In this document: positions 1 to 13,149 of the stretch, in pieces
How positions within the stretch are numbered: position 1 is the stretch's first letter
Layout: the number at the start of each line of letters is the position of its first letter
Assembly (NCBI GenBank): GCA_034509925.1
Contig: CM067530.1
Location: 7,752,001 to 7,816,000, forward strand
Origin: Hirudinaria manillensis
Lineage: Eukaryota > Annelida > Clitellata > Hirudinida > Hirudinidae
Length of the DNA stretch: 64,000 nucleotides
Direction: 5' to 3'
The notes under the pieces: generated by a model
What the model was told of the DNA's origin: nothing
Database searches by the model: none
The model's input: the letters and a program-made list of their open reading frames with translations, nothing else
Program-made: the position numbers and the translations under genes

Positions 1-193
1 CTCTCATAGCCTGGGTAATGCATACATATTTTAAGAAATTGTAAAATAAATAAAATGAAATTATGGAAAATGCTACCTAATAATTTTCTAAACTAGCTCC
101 AATGTTTTGTTTTGGCATACTCTGCCAGAATTTTAAGAAATACTTTTAGTTCATGATTAGATATTTTTTGAAAATCAGTGATTATTCTTGCAG

Positions 194-3100
194 ATTCAAA
201 CATTCAGCATAGAAAGGATAACCTACAGTGACTTAATCGATGGATATTTATTGAATGAAGTTTTTCAACAAATGTAGGTTTGGAGTAGTTCAATCAACAT
301 CCATCATATCAATTAGAAAAGTAATTTGTTTTCCAGTGATAGTAGATGTAGCCTTGAGGGAATTATTGGAAAAGTTGAGGATGTGAATGATAGGATTCAG
401 AATTGGGAGATCCTGTTGAAAAATGTCCGATCCTTTTATCAGGTGCAAAATTTGCTGCTATATTTTTAAATGAATTTAAACCACAGTTTTCAGATTTTTT
501 TTAAAATTAGACTTTAATTATTCAAAATTAACCAGCGGTGTGGAATTTGAAAAGAATGTGATGACAAACGTCAAATTACTCCTAGCATAAATAATTTTTA
601 AAAGGTGTGAATGTCTACCCTCAAAGTCCTATTCATTGGCAATGATGATTTATTTGTATGGCAATCTATGCGATCTGAGCAAGCAATTCTGTGAAGTGTT
701 TAATATTTCTAACTGTTGAAATTATCAGAGATTCTCTCTCAGTTTTGAATGGTGACTTGAAACTTGTGCTTCCATTGTTTACTGTATGCATTTCAAAGTG
801 AATGCTTCAAATATGATTCTCACTTGAAACATCAGACAATGTTTCCAGTAGAGAGTGCAGCCAGCCAGCCAGACCCCGTTATGTTATTATTGTTGTTAGA
901 CCTTGGCACGTTTACCCTGAGAAATTGTTCCTGGGGAGATTGTTTCCATTTAAACTCGCAAAAAATCCGCACAAAGGCTCGCTCTGTGGAAAGGAACCAC
1001 GTGTGTTGACTGAATCATTGTGCTTGCAGGAAGTTTTGCAACAGTATATCATCATGAAGCCACCTGACATCTTCTTCATCTGCTACCAACCAGACACTGG
1101 TGAGAGTAGCTTTGCTTTCCAATTTGTCCGATCGCGATATTACTAAGTGCCGAATAGTTTGCTATTTGTGCCTAAAGTCGTTAATACCATGGTATCCATC
1201 GTTTACCATTTCTCCATCGTTTACCATTAGCCAGGTGAGAGGCACCGCGTTGGTTGCTCACGCACGTACGATTCAGGTTAACTCGATTGTTATGGGCGTG
1301 TGCACGCGACCTCCGGTACGAATTGTAATTGCTCGTCTACATCTTCCGGGTCGCCGCCGTGATTCTCACGGATAACTTTTCCATTGTTTTCCATCCATCT
1401 CTGGTTTAACGGGAGTCGCTTTTCCATCAAAGCAAGATGTTTATGAATCTCTTGGACGAAATCTGAATTTTCGACTTAACCGATTGCATTTTCTTTGTTC
1501 CTGGGCGGTCCAGATGTGACTTTCGGCTCGTGAAACGCTTGGTCGAACAGTTTGAATTTCTCGCTTTGAAATTTCATCGATGAACTTGTGGGCCTCGTAC
1601 AGAAGCTGTCGGTAGGAGACAGCCTCTCGCGTGCTGCTCGGAAAGCAAATCATACTCTCACAACAGTTCTAGACCTTGACTCATCGTCCTCTTTTTGATG
1701 CTGATTCCGAAAACAACATCACTTCTTACCATCTAATTCCGAGTGAATGCTATCCCCTCTCACTAATACATAAATTAGGGTGACCAATATACACCCATCG
1801 ACGAACAATTAAATTAATACCGATGATATTTTTAAGCTACCGCGAGGGACCACATAGATGCAGCCATCCTGCTCTTGTTGGGTTGTGCCGTTCAATGCGA
1901 GGAGCGTGGAAATCACATCCAAGTCATCAAGGAACTCCACGTGGACATACAGCACTCCATCATGCAGTACATCAAAGAGGTTTCTCCTCAGTTCATACAT
2001 TCATTCCTTCATTCCGCCCTAGTTTCTCTGTTGCATCGCGGTCACGATTATCATAATCATTAGCTGGGGCTCCATCATCTTTATCGTCGATACTCGTGCG
2101 CCAGTTCACAATTATCATTGTCATGATTGTGCGTGATAGTTACATTTTCATTCAGCCACTTCCCACTTAGTAGGCTGTTCTCCCAGTGACTCAACTTGTA
2201 TATAAGTAGGGCAAAGTGATGACGACATACAATTCCATATCACGGTAATTAACAAAACTACAACATTGGCAACATGGCGTGCAAGGACGACCACGTAATT
2301 TCTGTGATAAAACTTTCATTTAAAGACATTTTTAAGAAGTTACGTTTGCAACCGGCAACCCATTTCTTAGACATGTAACTTGTCTGCCCGGCATGATTGA
2401 CGGCCTCCTTCGTTGGGCAAATTTTAAAGTGAAGCGCCTGAGACGAGAATTTTAAGTACTCTGTTTTTTTTTTCTGTAAGGCGTTCATCATCTTCTGTTC
2501 TGAAAATATTTCTATTCTTAAAAATATTTACTAGTAGAGACTTGTTTACCTTTTTATGTTACGTTTACGCCTTATGATAATGGTTTATCTAATTGCATTT
2601 AATCGTTCGGAGCCAACAGCTACGCTTTAATTGCCGTCTCCGGCTGTAACTTATCCTGGTAGATGTCTATGATATGTTACAGCTTTCCTCTTGAAAGTTC
2701 TGCTTTTTTTGGTTCTTCTTTTTGACATTTCATGTCGCCTCTTTTGAGTCTAAATGTGGATGCAAATGTGGCTAATTAACATTCCAACATTAGCAATCTT
2801 TTGATAAAAACTTTCCATCGTGAAAATGAATAAGATCTCTTTCGAATAGCATCTTGTGGTCTAATTTACAGTCGCGTCCATTCATTACGTCCACGGCAAG
2901 CATATTATTGATAATAATTGGTATGAAACGCACCGCTTCAAACGTATTAATTCGTTGATTTAGGAGTGATTCATAGCCTTATTTTTTTTCCTTGGCGTGA
3001 TGCTAAATCCATCAAAGCCACTTAATATTATTTGATAATTTTTTTGAAGTCTTTGAACCTTTCTCTAAAAGCTATTTATGTTCAACTCTCGTTCACCAGT

Positions 3101-6100
3101 GAAACCATCCATCGTTCATCCAAAAATCATTGACAAAAACAGGTAACAGATTTTTCCAAAGCAGTGCTCAATGTAAACATTCCCTTGAAGGATATTGATG
3201 ACTCAACGCTCACTCTCTACACCCATCTCAGCAACCTGATAAATCAAAGGGATGCCTACATCCAGGTTTGAGATCATGTTTATAATTAGTTAATTGTAGC
3301 ATTATAATTATACCATTAAGCATTTTTTTATTTGATTTAATAAATAATAATTGTTTATTATATTTGGATATTAATAATATTTAACTGTTTGTCTAATAGT
3401 TGCTTCTATTGTGAAACCAGGAAATCAAAGCCCTTCATCAAGCACTGAACGTGATCAACATCGATGACTTTGGCAGGATTACTCTGGACAACCAATGGGG
3501 TAATAAGGCAGGTCGCAGAAATAAAAGCTCCAACAGGCTGTCCTTGATAAATCTGGAAATGTCCAACTTGGTTGGCCAAGCAGAATACAAGGCCATCATG
3601 AGGAAGTTAAAGCAGGAGTTGTGAGTCTTGTTTGGTCGTTTGTCATTTGAGACCTTTTAAATAGAAAACTGATACCATGATGCAGAACGTTAAGTGAAAT
3701 TGGGTTAAAATAAAAAAAACCTTTTTCAAGGAGAAACTTGTGTTGAGGCATAGTTGAGTTCATTAGGTTTGAGTGGATGTTTGGAATTATCTGAGCACCT
3801 ATAATGCCCTCTTATCTTAATCGTTTGTAAATCATCGCTATACTAAATGCTGATGCTTCTTAATCAATTCAGTTGTAAAGATGGAAATGTCAGTGCTTTT
3901 CTTGCCACGCCTATTATTTTAGTTCACCATTTTGAAGTTGTTAGCTTATTATCTATTTGTTGAGCATCATTAATTGGTATACATTAGAAATATTAATTAA
4001 TATTAATAATAATAATATTAATTAATAATTTATTTAACTAGGTTGGACAAAGGTGATTTGGTCACTGAGCTGGAGGATGAAATGGATCTTCTCAAGAAGA
4101 ATCTTCAGAAATTAAAAATTGAGGTGTTTAACCAATTTTGCTTATATTTATTTGATTGTTATTATTTTGAAAATCATTAAATATCTGTATTAAAAGCTCT
4201 GTAGGTGTATATTGCTTTTCATTCATTTCTGCTTACTATAATATCCTTCTTTTATAGCTTATCAGATTTAGACTCTTTTTTAATTTAATTAATTTATTCA
4301 TAAATTTGATGACCTCATTTTTGTGATTGATAATCACTATCACAATCAGTCTGAGTTTATAGTGAGACTTCAGTTTTGGAGAGGTTGTGCTGGTGCACAA
4401 TTGGATATTAACATTTCTGACATCACTTCTACATGTTTCAACATGATTTCTTCCAGACTTTGAGATTGTTTTGCTTGTGAATTTATTACTTGGCATTTAT
4501 TACTTGGCGCAGAGTTTATGCCATTTGCTTTTCTGCTCTTTGGAAATCGTAAAAATTATAAAAGATTCCTTTCTTTCGACCGACTTAATTGCTCGGCATT
4601 TCCCAGTTGAACTGCCATCTGAGAATTTGTCTTTGTGGTCCTAGACCTGGGTTCTTTTGTCTGGGAAATTGCTGTCATAATATTGATTTTATCATTCTCA
4701 CTAAAGTTCATGAACATGTTGTAAAAATTATAAAAATTATATAATTAATAATTGTCGAATAATTGTTATCAAATATAATATCATTGGAGGAAGTGGTCTT
4801 ATGCTCTAAGTTAATAAATTATATACATGCTAATGTAACACTCTTTACATCTCTTTTTTAGAATTTTGACTTGACTCAACAGGCAAGGATGGGTAAATTC
4901 TATAGAGATGAATTGGACATCTTTAAAGAAAAGGTTAACGAAAATGTCATCTTTATGGTTGCACATGATAATGGTTGTTGTTATAAATCATTAAATTCAA
5001 AAATAATATTATTAATTATTAAATGTTTACTTTTGTTGTTGTCTTTCTTTAGGTTGAATATAACTTAATTTTAAATTGTCGTTTAATATCATAAATAATT
5101 AATTAATTAACTAATTAATTTTTTTATAGGATTATTAAAAAGATTGCTAAATAGCACCATTTGTTGAAGCCACATAGTTTGTGTGTTTACTAAGAATTCA
5201 ACTTAGTAGATGAAAGCTCTCTTTTCATGTGTTTGCAGGCAGAAGTTGTGGACAAATTGGAGAAAGAATTGCAGAAATACAAGGATCAGATGATTGAATT
5301 TGATTTTCTTAAGGACAGAGTGGAAGAACTTCAGGTGGACAACTGTGTTTTGATGGACAGCAAGAAGGTTCTTGAGGATCAAGTGGAATCATTGAAGGCC
5401 AAGTCACAGCTTCTACTCGAAACTGAAGTTGAATTGGCTAGATGCAAGAAGGCTGTTGATGAGAACAACAAGGTAATCAGTAGTCGGTTTTCAAAGCCGA
5501 TCATCGATTACTTGGGTAATTTTTTTTTAATTTTCGTTTTTTTAAATAATTTTTTTAAATTCAGGAGTTGGAGGAATACAAGGAAAAGACAAAACAGCTG
5601 AGCTTGAAAATTGAACATTTTGAGATGGAAAAGGAGACTAAGAAGAGAATGTCATACATGGAGGATAGTTTGCATGCCCCTATCAACTTTGACGGCAGCC
5701 AAGGTGTATTGAATTGTCATTGATTGCTTTAAACATTCTAACTATTAACTGAATAGTAATTAACATAGTAATTCATGAGTAATTTTAAACATTAATTTTA
5801 TGTTTTTTTTTAAGATGGCGTCGGGTCGCTTGCCGATCAACTGCTGCAGGCCAGTCAGTCACAAATCATTGCACTTGAAGCAAAACTGCAGAAATTGGAA
5901 CTTGAAATGGAGGATAAATTCTACTTCTCAGAAAACCTTTTGAAGGCATTCAATCTCGACAAAGCAACAATCGGCACAAACTCTCCTGGCAACGATGACG
6001 ACGACATGGACGAATGCGACGGGTCCGTCAAAACCGGCAGAAACGAGGAGGTTTTTCTCAGCAGGGAAGAACTAGAAAAAGAAGTCCTTAAGAGATTGGC

Positions 6101-9100
6101 TCTGCTTAGAGATGACAATGAAAGACTTAAGAGCCAGTCCCAAACTATTAATCAACTTTTGGAGCAAAGTCAGGAAAGAATTAAATCTCTCGAGTCAACG
6201 AATGTTAAAATGGCAGCTGAAAAGCAGCAATTCGTCCTGAATGCGGAGTCTGCAGAGAAGAAGGTAAAGAACCTTCTGGAAGAAAGAGACAAGCTCGAAT
6301 CAGAGCTCGTGGAGTTGAAAAAGATGGCAGACATTTGCCTGAAGAGGACCAAAGACCTTGAGAGCTGCCTTGAAGAAGTGAAGGCCAAAGATGAGACATA
6401 CCTTCAGGACAGGATGGAATTTGAAAAGGAGTCAAAAAGACTCAAGGCTCAGGTAAAGGACAAGTCGTCTGTCATCATGGAGTTGGAAAACAACATCAAT
6501 GAAATTACTTCTGAGGTTGTTGGTGAGTGTCACTTTTCAAAACATTGATAAAACTTTAAGCATGTAAACATTTTTGGCCGCATTTTTGAAGAATTGAGAA
6601 AGGCCTCAGATGATTTGAAGCATTTGGAGTTGAAATTACATGATTTGGAAGCGGAGGTCGACGGTCTGAAGCAGACGACCGATCTCGACGGAAAGCTCAT
6701 CACCTCCCTCAGAGAGGTAGGACTCCATCTTGTTTGCAAACATTTTTGTTTTCGCAATTGTTGTTGTTGATGTCATCTTGTACTGTCGACAGGAATTGGT
6801 CAACGAAAAGATTACGACTCAGAATCTCACTGAAGAACTGTCACGATTGGGCAAGAAATGTGAAGCATTTGCATCTGGAGAATTGGCTCCTCCTAAGTTG
6901 AAGTAACCATTTTTTTTATGTTAATATTTTATTAATACTTTTATTATTATTATTATTATTATTATTAGTTTAATATTCATTGAAGGCCAGATGAGGAATT
7001 AATAAATTTATTCCAATAGATAATGTTTTCTTGTTTCTGTAAGCTGCAAAATGGAAGTTATTCCCGACGATGTTTATTTTGTTAAAAGAATTTAAAAACA
7101 TTTTTTTGCCAGGTTGACAGAACAACTGCTCGAAGATCAAATTATTGATGCTGGAAATAAACAGAAGAAAATAAATGAACTGGAGGAGAAGTAAAACTAA
7201 TCAAGAATTTATAATATTTATAATGATTTTTAATATTTTAAGTCTAATTTAATTTTTAATAATTTTGATTTTAATATCCTCCTGTCATTTAAAATATATT
7301 ACAACGATGATGAAACTTGTTAACTTTGAGATCATCTCAATCGAATCAATGCTTTCAGTTTGGACGAGCAAAAGAATCAGATAGAAAGACTGCAGTCAGA
7401 AATAAATTCTCTCTTGAAAAAAGAGGAAATCAATGCATCAAAGGACAGGTTGATTTCTGAAATTTTTCTAAACATTTCACAGTGAATTGGTGAGGAATGA
7501 TGCCATTTGAATTCCTTGAAGGACCCTGATAGTGACCCAGAGGTACGGGCAGTCTCCCGGTGCTACGCAAGAAATTCTCAGATTGAAGGAAAATCTTACA
7601 AAAACTCAGAAGCACGTTAGTTCTAAGAAGTGCTGATTATATTAATGGCTAATCAATCAGTTTTTGATTGATTGAATTTGTTGATTGATTTTAAGACCTC
7701 TGAATGAATTCCTTGATCTGCTTGCAGAGGGATTCATTGCTCCAAGAAGTGATCGAGATGAGGAAACAGGTGGATTCCCTAAGGAGCACCCTTGAGGAGC
7801 ATCCCCAAGAGGACTCGTCTTATGTGGAATCCCTTCAGATGCAGCTGCAGAGAAACCAGTCACTGCTGGCCAGTCTACAAGTTGAGCACACCACCACTTT
7901 GTCTCAAAACGCTGCCCTGGAGTCTCAGATCGAAGCCTTGAAGGCATCCTTGGCCGAAGGAGCTGCCAAGACGCAGTGTTTGACGTGCGAAAGAAACTCT
8001 TTGGAAGACAACTGCAGGGCCCTGCAGAAACTGCACGACAAGTTAGGAGTTGAATTTGAGAGGCTTCAAGAAGACCACGGAAGTCTCAAGGGAGTCCACA
8101 GACTGCTCAAATCGGATCTTAAACTGGCAAGAGAAAAGATCTCATCTCTTGTGAGTTGAAATTCTTGAGATTGCATTAATTGCAAGCAATGGGATTGATT
8201 GGGTGATCAGACGTTAAGATTTGCTGGTTTATGATTTCATGGTTAATGTACGATACCATCTCTTGTGAACTTGCTTGTCTCTTGTTTAGACTTCTCAAAT
8301 TCGATATCTATTATTTAATGAATTAAAATTTAATAGGAAAAGCATCTGGAAAAGATCAAGAGCTGTTCAGTGAACACAGAGGTAACAGCCTTGAAGGAGG
8401 AGAATGCCAGCCTTGCAAAGACCGTCGAAGGCCTGGAAAATGACAACAAAAACCTGTCCACAGAGATGAGAAAGAGTTCTTTGGACGTGGATCGCCTCAA
8501 GGATTCCTTGCAATCGTTGCAGAGACAGGTGGCTGACAACAGAAGTACCATAGCAGATCTCAATGTTGAGATAGAAAGACTGAGAAGGATTGAACACGTG
8601 CGTTTTATTTGTTGTTGTTGTTTTATAATTATAACATTTTTATTTTTTAACTGAGTTAAGTGGTCTTTTTTTTTTGACATTTTGATATTACTAATCAGAG
8701 ATTAAACAAAATCGAAATGAAGGATTAATAATCTAATAATTAATAATTTAATAATATATAATAATATTTAATAATATTTATAATATATGATAATATCTAT
8801 AGATTAATAATTAAATAATAAAATTTAAAGATAATTAATATGAGGAATTAGTTTCAAACCCAGAGAACATTTTGATTAGTTTAATATTTTAATAATATTT
8901 TATCCCAGCACAAATATCCATATGACGAATTTACTTGAGAGATGAGCAGTTTTAATTAAATTCAAACAATTAACTCTTTATTTTGAAATTAATTTTTTTA
9001 TTTCTCTCCCCTTAAGATGTACGACCGAACGGAGGAAGAGAACCAGATTCTGACGGACCAGTTGAGGATGTACAAGGCAAATGTGGAAGATGGAAGTGAT

Positions 9101-11699
9101 GTGAACCATCACGAGAACCAACAGCAACAAAAATCATTGATGTGAGTTTATCTAAATGTAAATCTTTATTATTTTATTAATTATTTTGATTCTCTTTTGA
9201 AAATCAAATGTTTATTTCTAGTGAAAGGCTTTCTGAGATGAAGAGCAAGTCATCAAAGAATGATAACCAACCATCAAAGCCTAAGAAAAAGTACTTAATT
9301 ACGTCTGCCTTTGTTTATAATTTTAATTGTATTTGTTAGCGTTTATTTTATTTTATTTTTTATTATTTCACTTTTTAGGACAAAAGAGGTTACAAATTCT
9401 GCTAAGAAGAAGCAATCACCGAGCACTGATGTGAGTCTGGCACATGCATTTTGTATTGACATGGATTCCATATTATGCAATATTTCTTTTCCTGTTTTTT
9501 TTGTCATTTTTCAAATAAATTATTTAAACATTAAATTTGTTGTCATTTACAGTCAAAATCCTCAGAACATCTTGATTCATTGTCAAGTCTCAGAAAGGAC
9601 CTCAATGTTGGAAGTCCAATGAGTAGAGTTTACTTTTCATTTTCAATTATTTCTATTTTATCAAATAAACGACATAAACAAATTTCTCTTTTTTTTTTAG
9701 AGAATTACTTTCATTTAATTTAGTCATATTTAATAACTGGCACTTAAGCAATTCTAAGATGGTGAATGTAATTACACAATTAACATTAATTAATATTTAT
9801 TACAATTATATTAATATTAATTAATATTATATTATATTAATTATAATATTAATATTATATTAATTAATATTAAATTATATTAATTATAATATTATATTAT
9901 ATTAATTTAATGAATATTAAACTACTCAGGAAAGTCACAGGACGACTTCATCTCCATCGAGACCACCCCAACCCTGTCGGAGTGCAAAACCGCTTCACCC
10001 TTTGAAATGAGTTCAAAGTTTGGAGACTGGAAGATAAAAACTGGTCAGAAATGTACACAGTTTGAATTATTATTGTTATTATTATTATTGCTGTAATAAT
10101 TATTTTGAGTTTCATAAAGAATTTAAGTTATTTTGGTTTAAATTTTTTTTATTCAATTTGCTTTCTTTATAACAGTCTTTCGAAAAAACAAGTCTGTTGA
10201 CAGTGCACAACAAACAGGTGAAACACTTGTTTCCTTCACATACTATTCTTTAATATTAATATTAATAATTAAATAATAAAATTTAAAGATCTTTCACGTT
10301 TTTCCAGCTTTGGACAAAGACATTCCGGGGAAAAAGAAGTCCAAGAGAAACATTGGAACGAGTGATATTGATGAGGAGACAATAACACTCAATCAGTTCC
10401 TCAGTGAATGCAATCAGTCCCCAAAGTCCAGGGTACAATGTGGCGCTTGTTCGACTTCCATGTTTTTGTTGAAATAGTTTTATTCGTTTTATTTGTTGCC
10501 TGTAAAGACAGAGTTATTGTGAAACTTATTACAATTATGTATAATTAATTTAAATAAACATTTTTATTTAAAACTTAAATTGCCCAAATAAGCTTCTTAT
10601 AAGCATTTTATGTTTTCGTTTTTCTTCTGTTTATAGAAAATAAATTGATTTTAAGTTTAATTGAGATTAAATTAAAACATTCAAACTTGGAGCTCATCAA
10701 AACCTTTTCCATTTCCAGAGGAAGTTTTTGATTCAGAAAAGAGTGGCATTGGACGACGACGTCTTTTGCGACAAGAACCTGCCCCTCGATCCCCGCCCCC
10801 CCGTGATCTTCGAATCTTCTCAAACGCTGACAAGGTGCGGAAGATCCGAGGGCAGCATCTTCGGTCCGGGAGCGACCGACTCCGGGAACGGCACTCCGCC
10901 GAAGCACGAAAGGATCGACTGCCCGAGGAGTGCGGAACGCGGCGGTTCCGGGAGTGCGGCACGGGACGACGTCCGGACTTTCGGAACGAGGAGTAAACGA
11001 GCTTCGAATTCCCTTCGTTATTCCAGGAGTCTCCAGGAAAACTTTGCGGATCACGGACCGGAAAGCGGGAACCAGAAAGTCAGAAACGAGTGCAGAGAGG
11101 CAGTTCGAGAAGAGCATGCCACGCCTTCGAGGGGGTTGAGGTGTGTTTTTGTTAAAAGCGAGTCGCCAGATGTCGGCGGGTTTTTGAAAAATGCCGATCA
11201 CCACTCTCCTGTGGTCGTCATGAGGAAAAAGGAACCCAGAGAACCTCAACACCAACAGGCTGTGAAAGGAAGAATTTACACGTCCGAGGGAAAGCAAGGT
11301 TTCGCAGTGGAGGATGTGCCTTACCAGCCCGACGGAGTGGTTCAAAATCTGATCAAGTCGTATCAGAAAAGCTCAGAAGGTCTCGACGGTTACCACGCGT
11401 ACGGACAGAAAGAATTTAACTTTTCCAAACTGAGTTCTGCCCAAACTTCTGCCTTCTCCAGGCCCAAATCGGCCGGACCCGGTCAGGATCGGATCGTCGG
11501 CAGGAAAGCCACGAACGATCGATCGATTGAAAACGAAAGCCACCCGGGAAATCCCAAAGTCTGCATGGTCAGACCGGCAACTGCCACCGTCAAAGTCGGC
11601 AACGGTTCGGGTTTTCCGCTAGGAAGTGCAAACGAAAGGAGCAGGGACCTACAGTCTTCAAAAAAGTCAAAGGCACTTTATGAATACAGCTGCGTATAA
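194..11699 (+). CDS. CCDC88: Girdin/Daple family protein (CCDC88-like), 5'-partial
   Basis: Spliced model of about 24 exons; the N-terminus lies before the window. Exons at 194-273, 337-442, 1030-1099 and 1864-1979 encode the end of a HOOK domain; 'LGCAVQCEERGNHIQ' and 'EVLQQYIIMKPP' match the human family closely. From 3143 to about 9140 the protein is almost pure coiled coil ('YRDELDIFKEKV' is the family's hinge motif; the largest exons are 5815-6522 and 7729-8154). The exon at 10309-10432 carries a GBA-type motif and the last exon, 10719-11699, a disordered Ser/Arg-rich tail ending in YSCV. Family members are cytoskeletal and trafficking scaffolds that bind microtubules or membrane through HOOK, activate Galpha-i through GBA and, in Daple, bind Dishevelled through the C-terminal PDZ ligand. 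The YSCV end and the GBA motif make Daple (CCDC88C) the nearest type. About nine residues seem missing between 1099 and 1864, so a small exon may have been overlooked. Confidence 0.92.
10379..10417 (+). other. GBA (Galpha-binding and activating) motif within the CCDC88-like protein
   Basis: Encodes TITLNQFLSECNQ. In human Girdin the motif reads TLQQFLEESN, with the Phe essential for binding Galpha-i. Here the Thr-Leu-x-Gln-Phe-Leu core, the acidic residue and the Asn are kept, and the motif sits at the same place, between the coiled coil and the C-terminal tail. It shows that the sequence could bind Galpha; activity is inferred. Confidence 0.8.
11688..11696 (+). other. C-terminal class I PDZ ligand (SCV) of the CCDC88-like protein
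   Basis: The last codons read Tyr-Glu-Tyr-Ser-Cys-Val-stop. Ser-x-Val at the C-terminus is a class I PDZ ligand. Human Daple ends in Gly-Cys-Val, which binds the PDZ domain of Dishevelled, so Cys-Val is shared. Confidence 0.8.
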
Positions 11700-11932
11700 T
11701 CTGGGAATTCACTCTTTTTGATGTTTGTTTAAAATTTGCAGCTTGTGTCATCATTTCTAGTTTTAGTTGAATTGTGAATGTTTATTTTTCAAATTTATTA
11801 TTGATCCGAAATTTGTGCATAATGATTAGAACCGTATTTAACATGTTCTGAAACGGTTATTATGATGTCAGGCCATCGATAACAGCTGTTGTTGAACTTT
11901 TGTTTATGTTAGGGATTTGAAATTCTATATTT

Positions 11933-12201
11933 GAATGAATGAATGAATGAATGAATGAATGAATGAATGAATGAATGAATGAATGAATGAATGAATGAAT
12001 GAATGAATGAATGAATGAATGAATGAATGAATGAATGAATGAATGAATGAATGAATGAATGAATGAATGAATGAATGAATGAATGAATGAATGAATGAAT
12101 GAATGAATGAATGAATGAATGAATGAATGAATGAATGAATGAATGAATGAATGAATGAATGAATGAATGAATGAATGAATGAATGAATGAATGAATGAAT
12201 G
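11933..12201. repeat. (GAAT)n microsatellite
   Basis: About 67 perfect copies of a tetranucleotide, 230 bases after the CCDC88 stop. Because 4 and 3 are coprime, every 12 bases encode a four-residue repeat, which creates long artificial Phe-Ile-His-Ser reading frames on the minus strand; these are not genes. Confidence 0.97.
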
Positions 12202-13149
12202 TTGGCAATGATATGTTTGGTAGATTTGATGTATGTGTTTCTTATTGTTTGTTTGTGTAGATAAATCATTGTTGTTGTTGTTGTTAAAAGTTGTCAATGT
12301 TGTTTTCATGCAAATACAGCATGATTCCCTCAATATGTTAGTACATAAAATTAGGTGATTAACAGATGTCTTTTTTTAATTATTCACAAATAATTATTCT
12401 GTCTTAAAGTTTTAAATGCTGTTGTAGCCCATTTAAGTGGTGTTTCATGCACAGCATCAGAGGCTATTTGTTAGCTGTATAACTGTGGCACTTATCATCC
12501 ATGGGTCTTTGGGGACATCTTCCTTTGTAGAAGGAACACTTCTTGTTCGGTGTGCTGTAGAATCTAAAGTAATTTTAAGTGACTTTGACCCATTAGCAGG
12601 CATAGTATAAGGACATATGCTTGGAGATTTTTTGGTTAAGAGCTGCTGGGAGTGGGTTATTTAAAACCCTTATCACAATTTCAAAATCGAGCCCAAATGA
12701 TTTATCAATGAAATCAATTATTAATAAGGATATGCTGGGCAATCTTGCATCACCTTAGTCTGCTTTGGGTAGGAAGGGGTCATGGTGATGGAGTACTTGG
12801 CTTCAGTGGCCGCTGGTCACCCTAATGCTAAATATCTATAATCACTTATAGATACTAATTCAGAATTTTATGGATTAAAATTGAGAGACATCAAGCATTA
12901 TTATTTATTGAATTATAAAATCTTGTAGAAATAACATGATGGAAAAAAATTTTAAAAATGTTGAGCACATTGTAATCTCAACAAAAGCAAGAGTAGGGAT
13001 GTACGGAATGCAAAACGAAATAGTGGATTTTCCAATAGTTTCGTGAGAAGTGTTGAGTATGAGAAGAGAAAAGTTTGAAAAGTGAATCGTTTAATAAAGT
13101 ATTAATAAAGTAAAATTGGTTAGTAAAGTTGTCTGCTGTTTGTTTGAAA
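12202..13149. other. Intergenic: no gene recognised
   Basis: Spacer between the microsatellite and the PARP14-like gene. The part at about 12420-12840 has more balanced base composition than the flanks but no convincing reading frame. The 13000-13149 end is presumably promoter and 5' leader; no clear TATA box. Confidence 0.5.

Noticed and set aside
10608-11345. 245-residue open frame on the minus strand
   Set aside because: Antisense shadow of the last CCDC88 exon, whose plus frame is continuous with the spliced protein and ends in a meaningful PDZ ligand.
11860-12333. Long open frames of repeated Phe-Ile-His-Ser on the minus strand
   Set aside because: They are the three translations of the GAAT microsatellite; no splice context and no non-repeat domain.
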